Positions 34,760 through 44,505 of a stretch of DNA of 64,000 nt are shown here, piece after piece (within the stretch, counting starts at the first letter, position 1; the number at the start of each line of letters is the position of its first letter). The notes beneath the pieces are model-generated. The model did not search any database and had not been told where the DNA came from. It saw only the letters and a list, made by a program, of their open reading frames with translations. Source of the DNA: JBCBDX01 sp038529265 (GTDB lineage: Bacteria > Pseudomonadota > Alphaproteobacteria > Rhizobiales > Rhizobiaceae); assembly GCA_038529265.1 (NCBI GenBank), contig JBCBDX010000001.1, forward strand, positions 310,001-374,000. Direction: 5' to 3'. The translations under genes and the position numbers were made by a program.

Positions 34760-36334
34760 ATGACAGACAAATCGCTTACCCGTCACGACGAAACAATCCT
34801 CATCATCGATTTTGGAAGTCAGGTCACGCAGCTTATTGCGCGTCGCCTACGCGAGTTGCACGTCTACTGCGAGATTCATCCATTCCAGAACGTCAATGAC
34901 GCTTTGCTTGATGAGATTGACCCTAAAGCAGTCATCTTTTCCGGTGGTCCTGCATCCGTCTTTGACGAAGGCGCGCCGATGCCACCCATGTCCGTCTTTG
35001 AACGCGGCAAGCCGATCTTGGGCATTTGCTATGGCCAGCAGGTTATGATGCATTGCCTTGGCGGTCATGTGGAGCGCGGTCACAAGACCGCCGAATTTGG
35101 CCGTGCCTATGTCACACCCAAAGATGTGAACCTTCCCCTGCTAGATGACTGGTTTGGTGAAGGTGATGAACAGGTTTGGATGAGCCATGGTGATCATGTT
35201 TCAAAGATTGCACCGGGCTTTGATGTTTATGGCACGTCTCCCAACGCACCATTTGCCATAACCGCAGACAAGAGCCGCAACTTTTATGCAGTCCAGTTCC
35301 ATCCGGAAGTGCATCACACGCCCAATGGCAAAAAGCTCTATGAGAACTTCGTCAAACTGGCGGGCCTTAAACAAGATTGGACGATGGCCGGCTACAAGGA
35401 TCAGGCCATCGCAGCGATCCGCGAGCAGGTTGGCGACAAGCGCGTGATTTGTGGGCTGTCTGGCGGCGTCGATTCCTCGGTTGCCGCTGTGATGATCCAC
35501 GAAGCAATCGGCGATCAGCTGACCTGTATTTTGGTGGATCATGGCCTGATGCGCATGAATGAGGCGAACGAGGTGGTCGCCATGTTCCGCGAGAATTACA
35601 ATATTCCGCTGGTGCATGTGGATGCATCCGACCTCTTCATCGATGCTTTGGAAGGTGAGGCCGACCCTGAAACCAAGCGCAAGACCATCGGCAAACTCTT
35701 CATCGATGTGTTTGAGGAAGAGGCCGGAAAACTCGGTGGCGCCGATTTCCTCGCGCAGGGCACGCTCTATCCCGATGTCATCGAAAGCGTTTCTTTTTCC
35801 GGCGGACCGTCGGTCACGATCAAATCGCACCACAATGTCGGTGGCTTGCCCGATCGCATGAATATGCAACTGGTCGAGCCGTTACGTGAATTGTTCAAGG
35901 ACGAGGTGCGTTTGCTCGGCCATGAGTTGGGCCTACCGGGTTCCTTCATCGGCCGTCATCCATTCCCCGGCCCGGGTTTGGCGATCCGTTGTCCCGGCGG
36001 TGTGACGCGCGAAAAGCTCGATATACTGCGGCAGGCCGATGCGATCTATCTCGATGAAATCCGCAAGGCCGGGCTGTATGATGACATTTGGCAGGCCTTT
36101 GCTGTGCTGCTACCCGTTCAGACCGTCGGTGTGATGGGCGATGGCCGCACCTATGAGTTCGTTTGTGCCTTGCGCGCGGTGACATCCGTCGATGGCATGA
36201 CGGCTGACTTTTTTCCGTATGACATGGCTTTTCTGGGTCAGGCAGCAACGCGCATCATCAACGAAGTTCGCGGCATCAATCGTGTCGTCTATGACGTTAC
36301 CAGCAAACCTCCCGGCACAATCGAGTGGGAGTAG
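34760..36334 (+). CDS. guaA: GMP synthase (glutamine-hydrolysing)
   Basis: Converts XMP to GMP with ATP and glutamine. Class I amidotransferase domain with nucleophile Cys90 (GICYGQQ) and its His/Glu in QFHPEVHHT; ATP pyrophosphatase P-loop SGGVDSSVAA near residue 234; C-terminal dimerisation domain with FPGPGLAIR and the terminal KPPGTIEWE. I chose ATG 34760; GTG 34754 is also in frame. Product of guaB (22969) is its substrate. Confidence 0.97.
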   Translation: MTDKSLTRHDETILIIDFGSQVTQLIARRLRELHVYCEIHPFQNVNDALLDEIDPKAVIFSGGPASVFDEGAPMPPMSVFERGKPILGICYGQQVMMHCLGGHVERGHKTAEFGRAYVTPKDVNLPLLDDWFGEGDEQVWMSHGDHVSKIAPGFDVYGTSPNAPFAITADKSRNFYAVQFHPEVHHTPNGKKLYENFVKLAGLKQDWTMAGYKDQAIAAIREQVGDKRVICGLSGGVDSSVAAVMIHEAIGDQLTCILVDHGLMRMNEANEVVAMFRENYNIPLVHVDASDLFIDALEGEADPETKRKTIGKLFIDVFEEEAGKLGGADFLAQGTLYPDVIESVSFSGGPSVTIKSHHNVGGLPDRMNMQLVEPLRELFKDEVRLLGHELGLPGSFIGRHPFPGPGLAIRCPGGVTREKLDILRQADAIYLDEIRKAGLYDDIWQAFAVLLPVQTVGVMGDGRTYEFVCALRAVTSVDGMTADFFPYDMAFLGQAATRIINEVRGINRVVYDVTSKPPGTIEWE

Positions 36335-36370
36335 GTAACTGCTGTCTTTGGTGGTGCAAACGAAAAGACT

Positions 36371-37189
36371 ATGGGTCTGAGGTCAAAGTTCAGAAACTGG
36401 GTTCGCAAAGAGGCCTTTCAGCGTGGCACCCTTATAACACTGCTTGTTGATATCGACACGGTTCGATTGTTTTTGGCGCGGTTTCGCGCACACTATGTGC
36501 CTGTTGAACTTATCCGAATTGGTGGTGATGGCGACGGTGGTTACCTGCTGCCGGATATTCTTGAGAATGTTGAATTTTGCTTTAGCCCGGGCGTCGAATA
36601 TGTCGCCCATTTTGAGAGAGAGCTGAGCAATCGCTACGGTATTCGCTCATTCATGGCTGATGCATCTGTAGACTCAGCGCCAATGGAGGATGACAATTTC
36701 CAGTTCATCCCAAAATTCATCGGCAATCGAACTCACGGTAATTTTGTAACCCTGTCTGATTGGGTTGAACAGAGTGTCGGGCAAAGTACTGGCGCGCGGA
36801 TTTTGCAGATGGATATAGAGGGCGGTGAGTATGACGTCCTGATGTATGAATCAGTGGATTCTCTCGCGCAGTTTTCGACGATAATAGTCGAGTTTCACTG
36901 GCTTCAGCGCATGTTTGAACCCAACTTTTTTCAAACGTTTGCAACGATTTTCGAGAAGATCTATCGCAACTTCTCGATATGCCATGCTCACCCGAACAAT
37001 TGCTGCGGGATTGCTGAGTATAAAAATGTTCAAGTGCCGCGGGTACTGGAAGTCACATTCGTTCGAAACGATTTGATTGAAGGCTTGGCACGTCATGACC
37101 AGGTAAGGCTTCCCCATCCGCTCGATCGGAAAAATGTACCTGCAAATGATGAATTGGTGATGCCGAAGATATGGTGGCGAGGCGACTAA
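36371..37189 (+). CDS. FkbM-family methyltransferase
   Basis: A 272-residue SAM-dependent methyltransferase-like protein of the FkbM group. Glycine-rich IGGDGDGGYLLP near residue 55, SPGVEYVAHFE as the SAM strand, and QMDIEGGEYDVL plus VEFHW are family landmarks. Such enzymes often methylate sugars of surface polysaccharides, but no glycan genes are next to it. Its stop overlaps the convergent MAPEG gene by four bases. Confidence 0.85.
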   Translation: MGLRSKFRNWVRKEAFQRGTLITLLVDIDTVRLFLARFRAHYVPVELIRIGGDGDGGYLLPDILENVEFCFSPGVEYVAHFERELSNRYGIRSFMADASVDSAPMEDDNFQFIPKFIGNRTHGNFVTLSDWVEQSVGQSTGARILQMDIEGGEYDVLMYESVDSLAQFSTIIVEFHWLQRMFEPNFFQTFATIFEKIYRNFSICHAHPNNCCGIAEYKNVQVPRVLEVTFVRNDLIEGLARHDQVRLPHPLDRKNVPANDELVMPKIWWRGD

Positions 37190-37599
37190 CTGCCAAATGA
37201 CATCCATATCCCGTGCGCAATGAGGCCAAGGAGCAATATGCCTTGTGCCAAAAACGCGATGCCAAACCCGATAAAGCGGCGCATGATGGGCGTGCCGGGA
37301 TACACAAAATAGCTCGCGTGGAGCGCGCGGCCTGCTACAAATACCACGCCAAACAAGTGCACCACCCAAGCAGGCATGCCGATCAGCGCTGCAATCAATA
37401 GTTTGATCAGGAAGAAAGGAACATACTCGGTATTGTTCGCCGTGCCGCGCATCAAGCGTGACAAACGTTTATCGCCCCCATCGCCCAAAGCGATTCTTTC
37501 TTTTCGGCGCACTTTGCCGGTTTCGTTGGCCAACCAGAAAATGATGATCGTGCAAAGTGCGGCGTAGACGCCGACAGCGGCCAGAGCTTGTTGGTTCAT
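37186..37599 (-). CDS. MAPEG-family membrane protein
   Basis: A 137-residue protein with four hydrophobic helices and the motif MRGTANNTEYVPFFL, which holds the glutathione-contacting region of the membrane-associated eicosanoid/glutathione metabolism family. Bacterial members may act as membrane glutathione transferases or peroxidases. GAGGCAT just upstream of the start serves as ribosome site. Confidence 0.88.
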   Translation of the reverse strand: MNQQALAAVGVYAALCTIIIFWLANETGKVRRKERIALGDGGDKRLSRLMRGTANNTEYVPFFLIKLLIAALIGMPAWVVHLFGVVFVAGRALHASYFVYPGTPIMRRFIGFGIAFLAQGILLLGLIAHGIWMSFGS

Positions 37600-37701
37600 A
37601 ATGCCTCCTCAATGCATTTGTTATTAAAGGGTTTCGTTGCAGCACGCCTTTGGGCTAACACTGCCTTTTGTGCTTGTCACGCCAGCGCGCGGAGTTGAAA
37701 T

Positions 37702-39000
37702 TTGTTTCGTTCTTTTTTCCCTGAACCCAGACTCTTTTTCCTATCTTTTGTCGTTTGGTCAGCCGTTGCAATCTGTGTGTGGTATCTGCTCGGCGGTTCA
37801 GGTTGGGGCGATGTGCTTTTTGGCGTAACGCCGGAGGGGACACCTCCAGTCATTGGTTTAGGCCACTTCTGGACGCCGGATTTCCTCTGGTTTTATGTCT
37901 ACTACATTGCATTTGCTGGTGCCTTTATCGGCTTCTGGCACTTTCGCAGCAAACATCCTTGGGAAATATGGTCAGTTGCCGGTGCATCACTGATCCTTTT
38001 TGTCACCTATTTCAATGTCCAGGTTTCCGTGGCCATCAACAATTGGCGTCGCCCATTTTTCGACATGGTGCAGAACGCGCTAGCGGAAAATCCGGACCCC
38101 GCCGTAGCAGCCGGTGATCTGTTCGGATTGATATTCGTTTTTGCTCAGCTCGCGTTCATGTTCATCGCGATCATTGTCGTGTTCCGATACTTCGTATCGC
38201 ACTGGATCTTCCGCTGGCGCACCGCAATGAACAACTACTACATGGAGCGCTGGGCACGCGTGCGCCATATCGAGGGTGCGTCACAGCGCGTGCAGGAAGA
38301 TACGATGCGTTTTGCCGGGATTATGGAGGGGCTCGGCGTATCGGCCATCGATGCTGTGATGACGCTCATTGCATTCCTTCCCATTTTGTGGGGGCTATCG
38401 CAGTTTGTACCGGAGATCCCGTTTTTTGGAGCTGTGCCACAAGCCTTGGTCTGGGCGGCAATTCTATGGTCGCTCTTTGGAACTGTGTTGCTGGCCGTTG
38501 CAGGGATAAGGTTGCCCGGCCTCGAGTTTAAGAACCAGCGGGTTGAGGCGGCCTACCGCAAGGAATTGGTATATGGCGAAGATGATCCTGAACGCGCTCA
38601 ACCTCTGTCAGTGGGCAATCTCTTTCGTGATGTCCGGCGCAACTATTTCAGGCTCTATCTGGAATACATGTACTTCAACGTTTTCCGCTTTGCGTACCTT
38701 CAGGCAGACGGCATCTTCGCTTACATCCTTCTGATTCCATCCATTATCGCAGGCGCGGCAATCGGCTTCACCTTTGGTATCCTCCAACAGATTTTGACCG
38801 CTTTCAGCCAAGTATCGAATTCGTTCCAGTACCTCGTCAATTCATGGACAACGGTCGTTGAACTCCTGTCCATTTATAAACGCCTGCAGTCCTTCGAAGC
38901 TGCCATCAATGATGAGGATTTGCCCACCATCGACAAGGAGTGGCTCGATATTCATGGCGCGGCTGAAGTCGATGTACAAAAAGTGCAGCCGGGCGAATAG
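37702..39000 (+). CDS. sbmA: SbmA/BacA-family peptide transporter
   Basis: Inner-membrane, proton-driven importer of proline-rich and other antimicrobial peptides and modified microcins; in rhizobia BacA is needed to survive host peptides. It has no ATPase domain. Eight hydrophobic helices; recognisable stretches are FFPEPRLFFLS at the start, GHFWTPDFLWFYVYY, NNWRRPFFDMVQ and RVQEDTMRFA. Start is TTG 37702 with GGAG at 37691-37694. 432 residues. Confidence 0.92.
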   Translation: MFRSFFPEPRLFFLSFVVWSAVAICVWYLLGGSGWGDVLFGVTPEGTPPVIGLGHFWTPDFLWFYVYYIAFAGAFIGFWHFRSKHPWEIWSVAGASLILFVTYFNVQVSVAINNWRRPFFDMVQNALAENPDPAVAAGDLFGLIFVFAQLAFMFIAIIVVFRYFVSHWIFRWRTAMNNYYMERWARVRHIEGASQRVQEDTMRFAGIMEGLGVSAIDAVMTLIAFLPILWGLSQFVPEIPFFGAVPQALVWAAILWSLFGTVLLAVAGIRLPGLEFKNQRVEAAYRKELVYGEDDPERAQPLSVGNLFRDVRRNYFRLYLEYMYFNVFRFAYLQADGIFAYILLIPSIIAGAAIGFTFGILQQILTAFSQVSNSFQYLVNSWTTVVELLSIYKRLQSFEAAINDEDLPTIDKEWLDIHGAAEVDVQKVQPGE

Positions 39001-39020
39001 GCTGGCCCTTTGGTGTTGAA

Positions 39021-39599
39021 ATGATCTGGTTGATACTCGGGCTGATCCTTTTTCTCGGCATGCATATGGCCAAGATGTACTTTGCCGATCAACGTGAAGC
39101 GTTCATCGAAAAACGCGGTGAAGGCGCATGGAAAGCAGTTTACAGTGTGGTCTCATTGGCGGGATTGGTCCTGCTGATTGGGGGTTACGGCCAAGCCCGA
39201 ATCTCCGATTTAAACATTTCCTTTTATGAAACGCCCGCTTGGGCTGCGCATTTAGCGATCCCACTGATGTGGGTTGCACTGGTCTTGTTGGTTGCGTCAC
39301 AAATTCCGGCGGGCCGTATCAAACAGGCCGTAAAGCATCCAATGATCCTTGGCGTAAAAATTTGGGCTGTTGCGCACTTGTTCGCCAATGGCGAACTCGC
39401 TTCGTACATTTTGTTCGGATCGTTCCTGGTTTGGGCGGTGCTCAATCGTATATCCGTCAAGCGACGGGGAGATCCCGTGTTTGAGGCCGTCTCTATTCGT
39501 AACGACATCATAGCTGGCGCAGTCGGCTCTGCTCTGTTCGTTGTTGTTTATGTTTGGGCTCACCTATATTTGTTTGGCGCGGCGCCGTGGCCGACCTAA
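39021..39599 (+). CDS. NnrU-family membrane protein
   Basis: Six-helix membrane protein of 192 residues. GMHMAKMY near the start and KHPMILGVKIWAVAHLFANGE match the NnrU domain. NnrU was first seen near nitrite/nitric oxide reductase genes and an isomerase-like relation to carotenoid enzymes is known, but its activity is not established. No denitrification genes are adjacent. Confidence 0.9.
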   Translation: MIWLILGLILFLGMHMAKMYFADQREAFIEKRGEGAWKAVYSVVSLAGLVLLIGGYGQARISDLNISFYETPAWAAHLAIPLMWVALVLLVASQIPAGRIKQAVKHPMILGVKIWAVAHLFANGELASYILFGSFLVWAVLNRISVKRRGDPVFEAVSIRNDIIAGAVGSALFVVVYVWAHLYLFGAAPWPT

Positions 39600-39674
39600 T
39601 CGCGCGCCGGTGACTGGCAATCGCGTCCCAATAAAGCTAAGGGCGCGCTAACGAGTTTTCAGGAATGAAGAACG

Positions 39675-40346
39675 ATGTCCAATGACAGCTTTATTCGCGA
39701 AGTTGATGAGGAACTTCGCACCGACAAGCTAAAGGATTTTTGGTCGCGCTATGGCCTTTTGATCGTGGGTGGTGCGGTTGCAATTGCGCTGGCGACAGCA
39801 GCGTTTGTTGGTTGGCAGGCTTACACAACAAGCCTGGCCAATGCCTCCGGTGACCGTTACTCCGATGCACTTGAACTTGCCAATGAAGGCAACTCTGAAG
39901 AAGCGTTGGCCAAGCTGGCCGAACTGGAAGCTGCCGGCTACGGCCAATACGCTGTTTTGGCGCGCATGCGTGCAGCCAGCGAACGTCACAATGCAGGCAA
40001 CACGGATCAGGCAATCGCCGACTTCGATGCCGTTTCAGCAGACAATTCGGTCCCAGCCATGTTGCGTGATGCCGCGCGTGTACGGGCGGCCTACTTGCTG
40101 GTCGATGCTGGTAGCTATCAAGATGTGGCGCAACGCGCCGAGCCGCTGACGTCCGCCGACAATGCTTTCCGTCATTCTGCCCGCGAAGCACTCGCGATGG
40201 CTGCGTGGAAAGATGGCCGCGCGGATGACGCGCTTCTTTTGATCGATGAACTTCTTAGCGATGTTCAGGTGCCGGGCGGCATCGCGCAGCGTGCGACCAT
40301 TATTCGTGACTTGATCATCTCCAGCGGTAAGGTTTCGCAGGGGTGA
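39675..40346 (+). CDS. YfgM/TPR-21 family membrane-anchored protein
   Basis: One membrane helix (about residues 28-50) after an acidic N-terminus, then a periplasmic TPR-like helical domain (from about 58). This is the YfgM-type arrangement; YfgM is an ancillary SecYEG translocon subunit that assists periplasmic chaperones. It overlaps der by four bases, the same neighbour as in Escherichia coli (though bamB, between them there, is missing here). Confidence 0.85.
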   Translation: MSNDSFIREVDEELRTDKLKDFWSRYGLLIVGGAVAIALATAAFVGWQAYTTSLANASGDRYSDALELANEGNSEEALAKLAELEAAGYGQYAVLARMRAASERHNAGNTDQAIADFDAVSADNSVPAMLRDAARVRAAYLLVDAGSYQDVAQRAEPLTSADNAFRHSAREALAMAAWKDGRADDALLLIDELLSDVQVPGGIAQRATIIRDLIISSGKVSQG

Positions 40347-41776
40347 GTTTTGCACTTGCCATCGTCGGTCGGCCCAATGTTGGAAAATCGACGCTGTTTA
40401 ATCGGCTAGTCGGGCGCAAGTTGGCGCTTGTCGACGACAAACCGGGTGTCACCCGTGATCGCCGACGCCACGAAGCCCGGCTCGCGGATTTGCGCTTTGA
40501 CGTCATAGATACGGCAGGCTTGGAAGAAGGCGATGTTTCTACGCTGCCGGGCCGTATGCGCAGTCAGACCCGCATTGCCGTTGAAGAAGCGGACGTCGCA
40601 CTTTTTGTAGTGGATGCGAAAACCGGCCTGACAGCTGCCGATGAAAAGTTTGCTGAAATCTTGCGGAGGACCGGCAAGCCCGTCGTTTTGGTGGCCAACA
40701 AAGCAGAAGCACGCGGGGCCGAAGGCGGCATCTACGACGCCTACTCGCTGGGGCTGGGGGAGCCCGTGCAGGTCTCTGCCGAGCATGGGCAGGGGATGCT
40801 CGATCTAAGAGATGCGATCGTGGAAGCCATTGGAGAAGAGCGTGCCCTGGCGCATGAAGAAGAAAGCGCATCCAGCGACGAGGCATTGGCGGACGTCGAT
40901 GTCGAGCTTGATGACGACGGTGAGGTTATCGAAGCGGATTATGATGAAACCAAACCGCTCAGGATCGCCATTGTAGGCCGTCCGAATGCGGGCAAGTCGA
41001 CACTGATCAACAAGTTGGTTGGTGAAGACCGCCTTCTGACCGGGCCGGAAGCGGGTATCACCCGAGACTCAATTTCAGTCGATTGGGAATGGCAAGGTCG
41101 CAAAATCCGTCTTCATGATACCGCCGGTATGCGCCGCAAATCCAAGGTGCAGGATCGTCTTGAAAAGATGTCCGTTTCCGATGGCCTACGGGCTATTCGC
41201 TTTGCTGAGGTGGTCGTCATCTTGTTGGACGCACAAATTCCGCTTGAGAAACAGGATTTGCAGATTGTTGATCTGATTGCGCGCGAGGGCAGAGCGCCTG
41301 TTATCGCTTTCAACAAGTGGGACCTGATTGAAGACAAACAGTCGACGCTCAAACATCTGCACGAGCGCACGCGCACTTTGCTGCCGCAGATAAAAGGTGT
41401 CCGCGCAATCCCGGTTTCTGCAGAGACCGGCAAAGGGCTGGATAATTTGCTGCCCGAAATCGTTGCCACCCACAAAGTCTGGAACCGCCGGATTTCTACA
41501 GCCCGGTTAAATCGTTGGTTGGAAGGTGTGACATCCCATCACCCGCCGCCTGCAGTTTCAGGTAGGCGTCTTCGGCTCAAATACATGACCCAGGTGAAAA
41601 GCCGTCCACCGGGCTTTGTTATCAGTGTTTCGCGGCCCGACGCACTGCCGGCAGCTTATACGCGCTATTTAAAAAACGGGCTTCGCGAGACGTTTGACTT
41701 GCCTGGGGTCCCTATTCGGCTTCACTTACGCACGAGCGATAATCCGTTCGCAGGTCGCGCCAAGAAAAAGCGGTAG
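40343..41776 (+). CDS. der: Ribosome-biogenesis GTPase Der
   Basis: GTPase with two tandem G domains, needed for 50S subunit assembly. First P-loop GRPNVGKST at residues 8-16, second GRPNAGKST at about 212-220, each with DTAG switch motifs and NKxD specificity motifs (VANKAE in the first is a degenerate NKAE; FNKWD in the second). The KH-like C-terminal domain ends with a basic tail. Start is GTG 40343, overlapping the stop of the YfgM-like gene. Confidence 0.96.
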   Translation: MSFALAIVGRPNVGKSTLFNRLVGRKLALVDDKPGVTRDRRRHEARLADLRFDVIDTAGLEEGDVSTLPGRMRSQTRIAVEEADVALFVVDAKTGLTAADEKFAEILRRTGKPVVLVANKAEARGAEGGIYDAYSLGLGEPVQVSAEHGQGMLDLRDAIVEAIGEERALAHEEESASSDEALADVDVELDDDGEVIEADYDETKPLRIAIVGRPNAGKSTLINKLVGEDRLLTGPEAGITRDSISVDWEWQGRKIRLHDTAGMRRKSKVQDRLEKMSVSDGLRAIRFAEVVVILLDAQIPLEKQDLQIVDLIAREGRAPVIAFNKWDLIEDKQSTLKHLHERTRTLLPQIKGVRAIPVSAETGKGLDNLLPEIVATHKVWNRRISTARLNRWLEGVTSHHPPPAVSGRRLRLKYMTQVKSRPPGFVISVSRPDALPAAYTRYLKNGLRETFDLPGVPIRLHLRTSDNPFAGRAKKKR

Positions 41777-41909
41777 TTACGTTTACTAACAAATAGTCAC
41801 CGGGCCTTTAACCACGCATCAAGGTTAATGCTTCATTGTCGCCTCAATCAAAGGGTTGGTTCGAGTTTCCATCAACCCTCGTAAAGAGTGTGTGTATCGG
41901 AGTATTGTA

Positions 41910-43091
41910 GTGCCCATCGCCTTTCCACGGTCCGTGCGTGGCCTTGCCTCTTTTTCCCAAAAACTTGTTCTGCCTCTGGCTTGCGGTGTTGCCATGCTCG
42001 CTACGACACCAAGCCAAGTCTCTTTGCAGGACATGTCTGCGCTCATAGCTGGCGGCGACAAGCCTGTTGGGCAACGATGGCAAACACACATGACGCGCTC
42101 AGGGGCTGGAGCAATCCATGCTGCGGAAGCAAAGTTCGCATCCGATCCGATTGTGACGGGCGCTATAAACAGTGGCGTTGGTTCACGACCCATTGCCATT
42201 TCTGCCGAGAAGTCAATTGCACCCGAAACGCCCGATGAGGACCGTATCAATCGCGCAGCAAAAACCGGGCGCGTGGCTGCAGTGGTTCCAACTGCACCGC
42301 CAAAGGCATTTTCTGCCGGATCCGTACTGCACAGAGAGTCGTTTTTATTGCGTCCTGCCGTCTCAGACGACAACAAAATGATCTTTACTCAGCCGGACGA
42401 TGTTATCGACGGCAAGGAAATCAAGTTGGCGACCGCCTTTCACGAAAAGACCGAGAAACCAGTCTCACCTGGCGTATCGCCTTTGATTGCTGAACTGGTC
42501 AACAATCCTGTCCCGGATATTCTGGCAACCGCGTATGCGCCGCCAGCGCCAGACTTTGCGCGCGAATCACCCTTTGCAAGCCTGTTGAAGGAGGAGGAAC
42601 CCGCCGCCGGTCGTTTTGTGCCAAGAACGCGCAAAAACGACTATTGGTGGGCTGCTAATCCACTGCCGCCGCATGTTTTCTCAAACAAGGAACAGAAGTG
42701 TTTGGCGGAAGGCATCTACTTTGAAGCACGTGGCGAAGTAAAACTCGGCCAAGCAGCTGTTGCTCAAGTTATCTTGAACCGGGTCAGAAACCCCACTTTC
42801 CCCAACACAATCTGCGGCGTAGTCTACCACAATGACCATTGGCGTAACCGTTGCCAGTTCTCATTTGCATGCGATGGCATTCGCGACCGCATAAACTCAC
42901 CCTATCACTGGAAGCTCGCCAAAGAGATCGGCATGGCCGTAACCGCTGGCAAAATCTGGCTTGATGATGTGGGTTCATCGACTCACTATCATGCTACATA
43001 TGTCTCTCCGCGTTGGGCGCGAGCCATGGAACGAGTCTCAAAAATCGGCTTGCATATCTTTTACAGAACCAGCGACGGCGGTTGGGGATAA
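41910..43091 (+). CDS. SleB-type cell wall hydrolase (Hydrolase_2)
   Basis: Peptidoglycan hydrolase related to spore cortex-lytic SleB but here in a Gram-negative. I chose GTG 41910, preceded by CGGAG at 41898-41902; the frame is open to a TTG at 41856. A hydrophobic stretch (residues 16-31) directs export. A disordered, proline/alanine-rich region of about 200 residues leads to the C-terminal hydrolase domain: CLAEGIYFEARGE with the catalytic Glu, AVAQVILNR and STHYHATYVSPRWA. Paired cysteines (ICGVV, RCQFSFAC) may form a disulfide. Confidence 0.88.
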   Translation: MPIAFPRSVRGLASFSQKLVLPLACGVAMLATTPSQVSLQDMSALIAGGDKPVGQRWQTHMTRSGAGAIHAAEAKFASDPIVTGAINSGVGSRPIAISAEKSIAPETPDEDRINRAAKTGRVAAVVPTAPPKAFSAGSVLHRESFLLRPAVSDDNKMIFTQPDDVIDGKEIKLATAFHEKTEKPVSPGVSPLIAELVNNPVPDILATAYAPPAPDFARESPFASLLKEEEPAAGRFVPRTRKNDYWWAANPLPPHVFSNKEQKCLAEGIYFEARGEVKLGQAAVAQVILNRVRNPTFPNTICGVVYHNDHWRNRCQFSFACDGIRDRINSPYHWKLAKEIGMAVTAGKIWLDDVGSSTHYHATYVSPRWARAMERVSKIGLHIFYRTSDGGWG

Positions 43092-43129
43092 GGGCCCGCG
43101 CAGGGCCCTAATTCGCAATTGCACAAATT

Positions 43130-43155
43130 CGCAGCCGACAATCGGCTGCGACCTT
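43130..43155 (+). terminator. Terminator after the SleB-type gene
   Basis: Nine-base perfect stem CGCAGCCGA/TCGGCTGCG (43130-43138, 43142-43150), 3-base loop, followed by ACCTTTT. A weaker hairpin (AGGGCCC/GGGCCCT, 43091-43109) lies closer to the stop. The very AT-rich 43171-43199 that follows probably holds the promoter of the F0 operon. Confidence 0.65.
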
Positions 43156-43236
43156 TTGATTAGACCCAGCTAAATATATAAAATATATAAATAAATATGC
43201 AGTTCACTGAGTCTTGGACTCGGGTTGACGCTGATC

Positions 43237-43677
43237 ATGCACAAAACTATGTTGCCGCCGACTTCAGAGGGTACCTCAGAGCGTGTGTGCATGGCGTCCG
43301 GCAGCAAAAATCGTTTTCCGGAAAACAATGGTACGGGCTCGGTTTCGCAAAACAATCTTGATGAGCGCCGCGTGTCGCTCGAAGCCAAGATTGCAGCCAA
43401 GGTAAAAGACGAAGACAAAAAATTGGAAGCGGACAGCGCTGCGACGGGCCCGGGTGTGGCCAAAGCGTTCAAGCTTTCAAGCGAATTCATTGCCGGTGTG
43501 GTGGCGGGCGCAGGCCTCGGTTTCCTCATCGATAATTTTGCGGGAACAACCCCATGGGGGATGATCATATTCCTGCTTTTGGGGTTCGCTGCAGGTGTTT
43601 TGAACGTTTTACGTTCGGCAGGGCTTGTGGCGCAGGCAAACTACGCTAAACCGCCCGAAGAACGAGGCGAAAAATAA
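43237..43677 (+). CDS. atpI: ATP synthase protein I (AtpI)
   Basis: Assembly factor for the c-ring of F0 (or a Mg2+/channel-like accessory), first gene of the operon. Two membrane helices at the C-terminal half (FIAGVVAGAGLGFLID and GMIIFLLLGFAAGVLNVL) match the AtpI family. The start is uncertain: ATG 43237, 43249 and 43291 are in frame, none with a good ribosome site; homology seems to begin only near NLDERR, so 43291 is equally likely. Confidence 0.85.
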   Translation: MHKTMLPPTSEGTSERVCMASGSKNRFPENNGTGSVSQNNLDERRVSLEAKIAAKVKDEDKKLEADSAATGPGVAKAFKLSSEFIAGVVAGAGLGFLIDNFAGTTPWGMIIFLLLGFAAGVLNVLRSAGLVAQANYAKPPEERGEK

Positions 43678-43688
43678 GGGACGAGAAA

Positions 43689-44441
43689 TTGGCCAACGAT
43701 CCAATCTCCCAGTTTAAAGTAAAAGACATCATACCGCTTGAGAATATCGCGGGCCTGGACCTGTCTTTCACCAACGCTTCGCTCTTTATGGTAGCGACGG
43801 TTGCAGCGTCTTCCGCGTTTCTGTTCTTTGGCAGCGCAAACCGCGCCATGGTGCCAACGCGCTTCCAGTCGATGACAGAAATGGCCTATGAGTTCGTGGC
43901 TAGCATGTTGCGGGACGCTGCGGGTTCGCAAGGAATGAAATTCTTTCCGTTTGTGTTCTCGCTCTTCATGTTCGTCCTTGTCGCCAACTTGTTCGGCATG
44001 GTGCCTTACTTCTTTACAGTTACAAGTCAGATTATTGTCACCTTTGCGCTGGCGATGCTGGTGATTGGAACGGTTACCGTTTACGGCTTCATGAAGCACG
44101 GCCCCAAGTTTTTGGGCCTTTTCGTGCCAGACGGTGTACCAGGTTATGTTCTTCCATTGGTTGTGCCGATTGAAGTGATTTCGTTTCTTTCTCGCCCCAT
44201 TTCGTTGTCGGTACGTCTCTTTGCCAACATGCTGGCAGGTCACATCACATTGAAGGTTTTTGCGGGTTTCGTTGCATCCATGTCGGCTTTGGGCTTTGCC
44301 GGTGTTGTCGGAGCCGTGCTGCCGTTGATCATGACCGTCGCGATTACTGCGCTCGAGTTCCTGGTGTCGTTCCTGCAGGCCTACGTTTTCACCGTTCTGA
44401 CCTGCATGTACCTCAATGATGCATTGCATCCGAGCCACTGA
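43689..44441 (+). CDS. atpB: ATP synthase F0 subunit a
   Basis: Stator part of the proton channel, 250 residues, five to six membrane helices. The essential arginine is in SLSVRLFANMLAGH, and the last helix carries the expected polar residues. Start is TTG 43689 with GGGACGAG upstream, eleven bases after atpI. Confidence 0.96.
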   Translation: MANDPISQFKVKDIIPLENIAGLDLSFTNASLFMVATVAASSAFLFFGSANRAMVPTRFQSMTEMAYEFVASMLRDAAGSQGMKFFPFVFSLFMFVLVANLFGMVPYFFTVTSQIIVTFALAMLVIGTVTVYGFMKHGPKFLGLFVPDGVPGYVLPLVVPIEVISFLSRPISLSVRLFANMLAGHITLKVFAGFVASMSALGFAGVVGAVLPLIMTVAITALEFLVSFLQAYVFTVLTCMYLNDALHPSH

Positions 44442-44505
44442 TCGGATAGGCGACGCGCAAATTTAAATTCTCATCCAAATTACGCAAATCCAAAGGAGAA
44501 AACTC

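Noticed and set aside
35201..35869. 222-codon minus-strand frame opposite guaA
   Set aside because: guaA is complete and conserved on the other strand; this frame has no recognisable domain or start signal.
43641..44438. 265-codon minus-strand frame, His/Gln/Arg/Asn-rich, opposite atpB
   Set aside because: Antisense of a hydrophobic membrane protein; composition is what the complement of such codons gives.
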